From Campylobacterales bacterium (lineage in GTDB: Bacteria; Campylobacterota; Campylobacteria; Campylobacterales; Sulfurovaceae): a stretch of 7,244 nt of DNA. The translations under genes and the position numbers were made by a program. Shown here in pieces: positions 5,921 through 7,244 of this stretch (positions are counted from its first letter, which is position 1; each line of letters begins with the position of its first letter). Where the stretch lies: positions 1 to 7,244 of the forward strand of contig JACXUN010000079.1 in assembly GCA_014763905.1 (NCBI GenBank), read 5' to 3'. The notes under the pieces were generated by a model, which had not been told where the DNA came from, made no database searches, and saw only the letters and a program-made list of their open reading frames with translations.

Positions 5921-6295
5921 GGGGGTGACTTGGTTTCGACTGGAGTAGTCGGGATTATGTGCATGTCGGACTGGGCAATTCCGTTACGCGGCCCATCGCG
6001 AATAAACGCAAACAATACAGATTATCGTCCAGCTTACGCTCACGCAGCGTAAGTTTTAACCCCGCTTAGCGGTGGACTGCTTCGCCCTTGAGTGTCATCT
6101 TAGAGGGATTTTGAAGTATCACATCTGATGACTATATACGCTGAAAGCTATGTCAGCGTATGAATCCTTTAGCTGGTCTTGTGGAGCTTGGGCTGTTGTG
6201 CAAAGCAAGATGAGAATTAACGATAGCATCTAAGCATGTAGAGTCATTTTTCTATCTATTTTAGGACACGGGTTCAATTCCCGTCGCCTCCACCA
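5921..6295 (+). ncRNA. ssrA: Transfer-messenger RNA (tmRNA, one-piece)
   Basis: This RNA of about 375 nt rescues stalled ribosomes with SmpB and tags the unfinished peptide for degradation. The acceptor stem pairs GGGGGTG (5921-5927) with CGCCTCC (6285-6291), followed by A and an encoded CCA (6293-6295). The T arm has stem ACGGG/CCCGT (6268-6272 with 6280-6284) and loop TTCAATT. The conserved 5' TTTCGAC (5934-5940) is present. The mRNA-like part begins at resume codon GCA (6008) and encodes ANNTDYRPAYAHAA, ending at TAA (6050-6052). Its last codons and stop form a perfect 8-bp hairpin (6033-6040 with 6046-6053). The tag resembles known Campylobacter and Helicobacter tags. No permuted two-piece arrangement is seen. 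No clear intrinsic terminator follows, and only 24 bp separate it from the convergent purU end. Confidence 0.97.
6008..6052 (+). other. tmRNA proteolysis tag reading frame
   Basis: From resume codon GCA the frame reads A N N T D Y R P A Y A H A A then TAA, 14 residues. The terminal AA is the expected ClpXP recognition end. The central PAYA block is shared with known Campylobacterota tags. The resume-codon Ala is supplied in addition to the Ala charged on the tRNA-like domain. Confidence 0.92.
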
Positions 6296-6319
6296 TCTTC
6301 AAAATCAACTTAGTCTTTA

Positions 6320-7156
6320 CTAGAATACGATGGTTTTATTATTATAAACAAACACCCGATCATTCAGCACAATACTCAATGCTCTCGAAAGCACGATCTT
6401 CTCGACATCCCGTCCGGCTCGCTGCATCGACTTCCAGTCCATTCTGTGATTGACCGGGATGACATCTTGGGCGATAATCGGTCCTTCATCGAGATCATCG
6501 GTGACGAAGTGAGCCGTTGCTCCGATAATCTTGACTCCTCGTTCGTGTGCCTGTTTATACGGATTGGCTCCGATAAAGGCGGGGAGGAAGGAGTGGTGGA
6601 TATTGATAATGCGTAACGGATAGTGTGCCACAAATTTTGGGGTGAGGATACGCATATATTTGGCTAAGACGATATAGTCGAACTCCTGTTCATCAATGAG
6701 TTTCATCACCAACTCTTCATGCACCTCACGGCTCATCCCCTCAGCACTCACATGAAAAAATGGGATATCAAACCGTCTCACTAAACCCTCTAGGCTGTCG
6801 TGATTGGCAATGACCGCTTCGATATTGGCATCCAACTCTCCCGCCTCATGCCGGATCAAGATATCTCCCAGTGCATGAGACTCTTTGGTCGCTAGGATGA
6901 CGATCTTTTTCCGGGTCGGTTCGATCACTTGTAGATTTGCCGTCTCCGGGATCACCGCTTGGAGTGCGGCGGTCAATTCGGCTCTATCAAACTTCCCTGA
7001 GACCACCGAACGCATAAAAAACTTGCCTTGCTCTTTATCAACAAATTCACGGTTGTTATCGATATTGAGATCGCGGTCGTAGAAGACTTTGGAAATTTTG
7101 TAGACCAATCCTTTGGCATCTTCGCAATCAATTAGTACTCTTACTCTCTGTTGCAT
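6320..7156 (-). CDS. purU: Formyltetrahydrofolate deformylase PurU
   Basis: This 278-aa cytoplasmic enzyme hydrolyses 10-formyl-tetrahydrofolate to formate and tetrahydrofolate, balancing the one-carbon pool and providing formate for PurT-type purine synthesis. An N-terminal ACT domain (about 4-80, VRVLIDCEDAKGLVYKIS) precedes a formyltransferase-fold domain (about 83-278). The catalytic set is present: N185 and H187 in IINIHHSFLPAFIGANPY, and D223 in VTDDLDEGPII. The C-terminal GRDVEKIVLSRAL and RVFVYNNKTIVF are typical of PurU. The start at 7156 is chosen over an in-frame ATG at 7207 because AGGA lies 5 nt upstream, homology begins there, and the extra 17 codons run through two TATAAT boxes. 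It is convergent with ssrA. It also shares tetrahydrofolate one-carbon chemistry with panB, though the two are not adjacent. Confidence 0.95.
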   Translation of the reverse strand: MQQRVRVLIDCEDAKGLVYKISKVFYDRDLNIDNNREFVDKEQGKFFMRSVVSGKFDRAELTAALQAVIPETANLQVIEPTRKKIVILATKESHALGDILIRHEAGELDANIEAVIANHDSLEGLVRRFDIPFFHVSAEGMSREVHEELVMKLIDEQEFDYIVLAKYMRILTPKFVAHYPLRIINIHHSFLPAFIGANPYKQAHERGVKIIGATAHFVTDDLDEGPIIAQDVIPVNHRMDWKSMQRAGRDVEKIVLSRALSIVLNDRVFVYNNKTIVF

Positions 7157-7183
7157 TATTTTCCTACTGTCAATTTTTTTTGA

Positions 7184-7202
7184 ATTATACGGTGGAATTA
7201 TA
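7184..7202 (-). promoter_or_regulatory. Putative purU promoter with two -10 boxes
   Basis: Two exact TATAAT hexamers on the minus strand (7202-7197 and 7189-7184) are 13 bp apart, 28 to 46 bp before the purU start codon. Neither has a good -35. Either or both could direct purU; the downstream box gives a leader of about 20 nt that still contains the Shine-Dalgarno sequence. Confidence 0.5.
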
Positions 7203-7219
7203 CCCATTTTAAATTTAGC

Positions 7220-7225
7220 TATAAT
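7220..7225 (+). promoter_or_regulatory. Putative -10 box of a rightward gene beyond the window
   Basis: TATAAT (7220-7225) follows a T/A-rich stretch (TTTTAAATTTAGC, 7207-7219), as in Campylobacterota promoters. No coding start is visible in the remaining 19 bp, so the gene would lie outside the window, divergent from purU. Confidence 0.4.
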
Positions 7226-7244
7226 ACGAGATCAAGAATCCTCA

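Noticed and set aside
6296..6360. Possible terminator between ssrA and purU
   Set aside because: Only weak AT pairings (TAGT/ACTA near 6311-6322 and an imperfect one near 6334-6350) without a GC-rich stem; not supportable as an intrinsic terminator.
7157..7207. 17-codon N-terminal extension of PurU from the ATG at 7207
   Set aside because: The extension contains two TATAAT boxes and the Shine-Dalgarno sequence for the inner ATG, and it lacks family similarity.
1..7244. CRISPR array, tRNA cluster or phage defence system
   Set aside because: No regularly spaced direct repeats, no tRNA other than the tRNA-like part of tmRNA, and no defence-type protein families are present.

Overview
The window looks like chromosomal DNA from a member of the Campylobacterota, most likely a free-living sulfur-oxidising lineage such as Sulfurimonas, Sulfuricurvum or Sulfurovum. 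The tmRNA tag (ANNTDYRPAYAHAA) has the NN...PAYAxAA pattern known from Campylobacter and Helicobacter. TrpA lacks the N-terminal helix present in the enterobacterial enzyme and stands alone, away from trpB, and AT-rich promoters with TATAAT boxes are common. Placement below phylum level is inference.

Layout from left to right. Positions 1-1219 (minus) hold an AT-rich IS110-family transposase gene whose 3' flank runs off the left edge. Its 5' side (about 1223-1435) is non-coding but rich in secondary structure, bounded by a 22-bp inverted repeat with one mismatch. This is where IS110-group elements encode their guide (bridge) RNA. A small exported or lipoprotein coiled-coil gene (1464-1748, plus) follows with its own promoter, and its end overlaps the convergent gene for an AI-2E-family membrane protein.

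A leftward cluster panB - ruvB - AI-2E permease occupies 1738-4666. ruvB and the permease gene overlap by 4 bp, and no promoter is evident between panB and ruvB. The three products (pantothenate synthesis, Holliday-junction branch migration, membrane permease) do not share a pathway, so this looks like a housekeeping operon of convenience. Between divergent panB and trpA sits a compact 91-bp palindrome with perfect 22-bp arms, either a MITE-like insertion or a large structured regulatory element.

Rightward from there come trpA (TTG start), a 68-aa coiled-coil protein, and ssrA (tmRNA). The ssrA promoter is an exact TTGACA-17-TATAAT with an extended -10. It overlaps the stop codon of the coiled-coil gene, contains a 9-bp-arm palindrome, and is followed by a leader with a 10-bp hairpin. 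The window closes with purU on the minus strand, convergent to ssrA, and a tight divergent promoter region serving purU and an unseen rightward gene.

The features most worth a second look are the putative bridge-RNA region of the IS110 element, the 91-bp palindrome and the ssrA control region. Apart from these, the gene content is ordinary.
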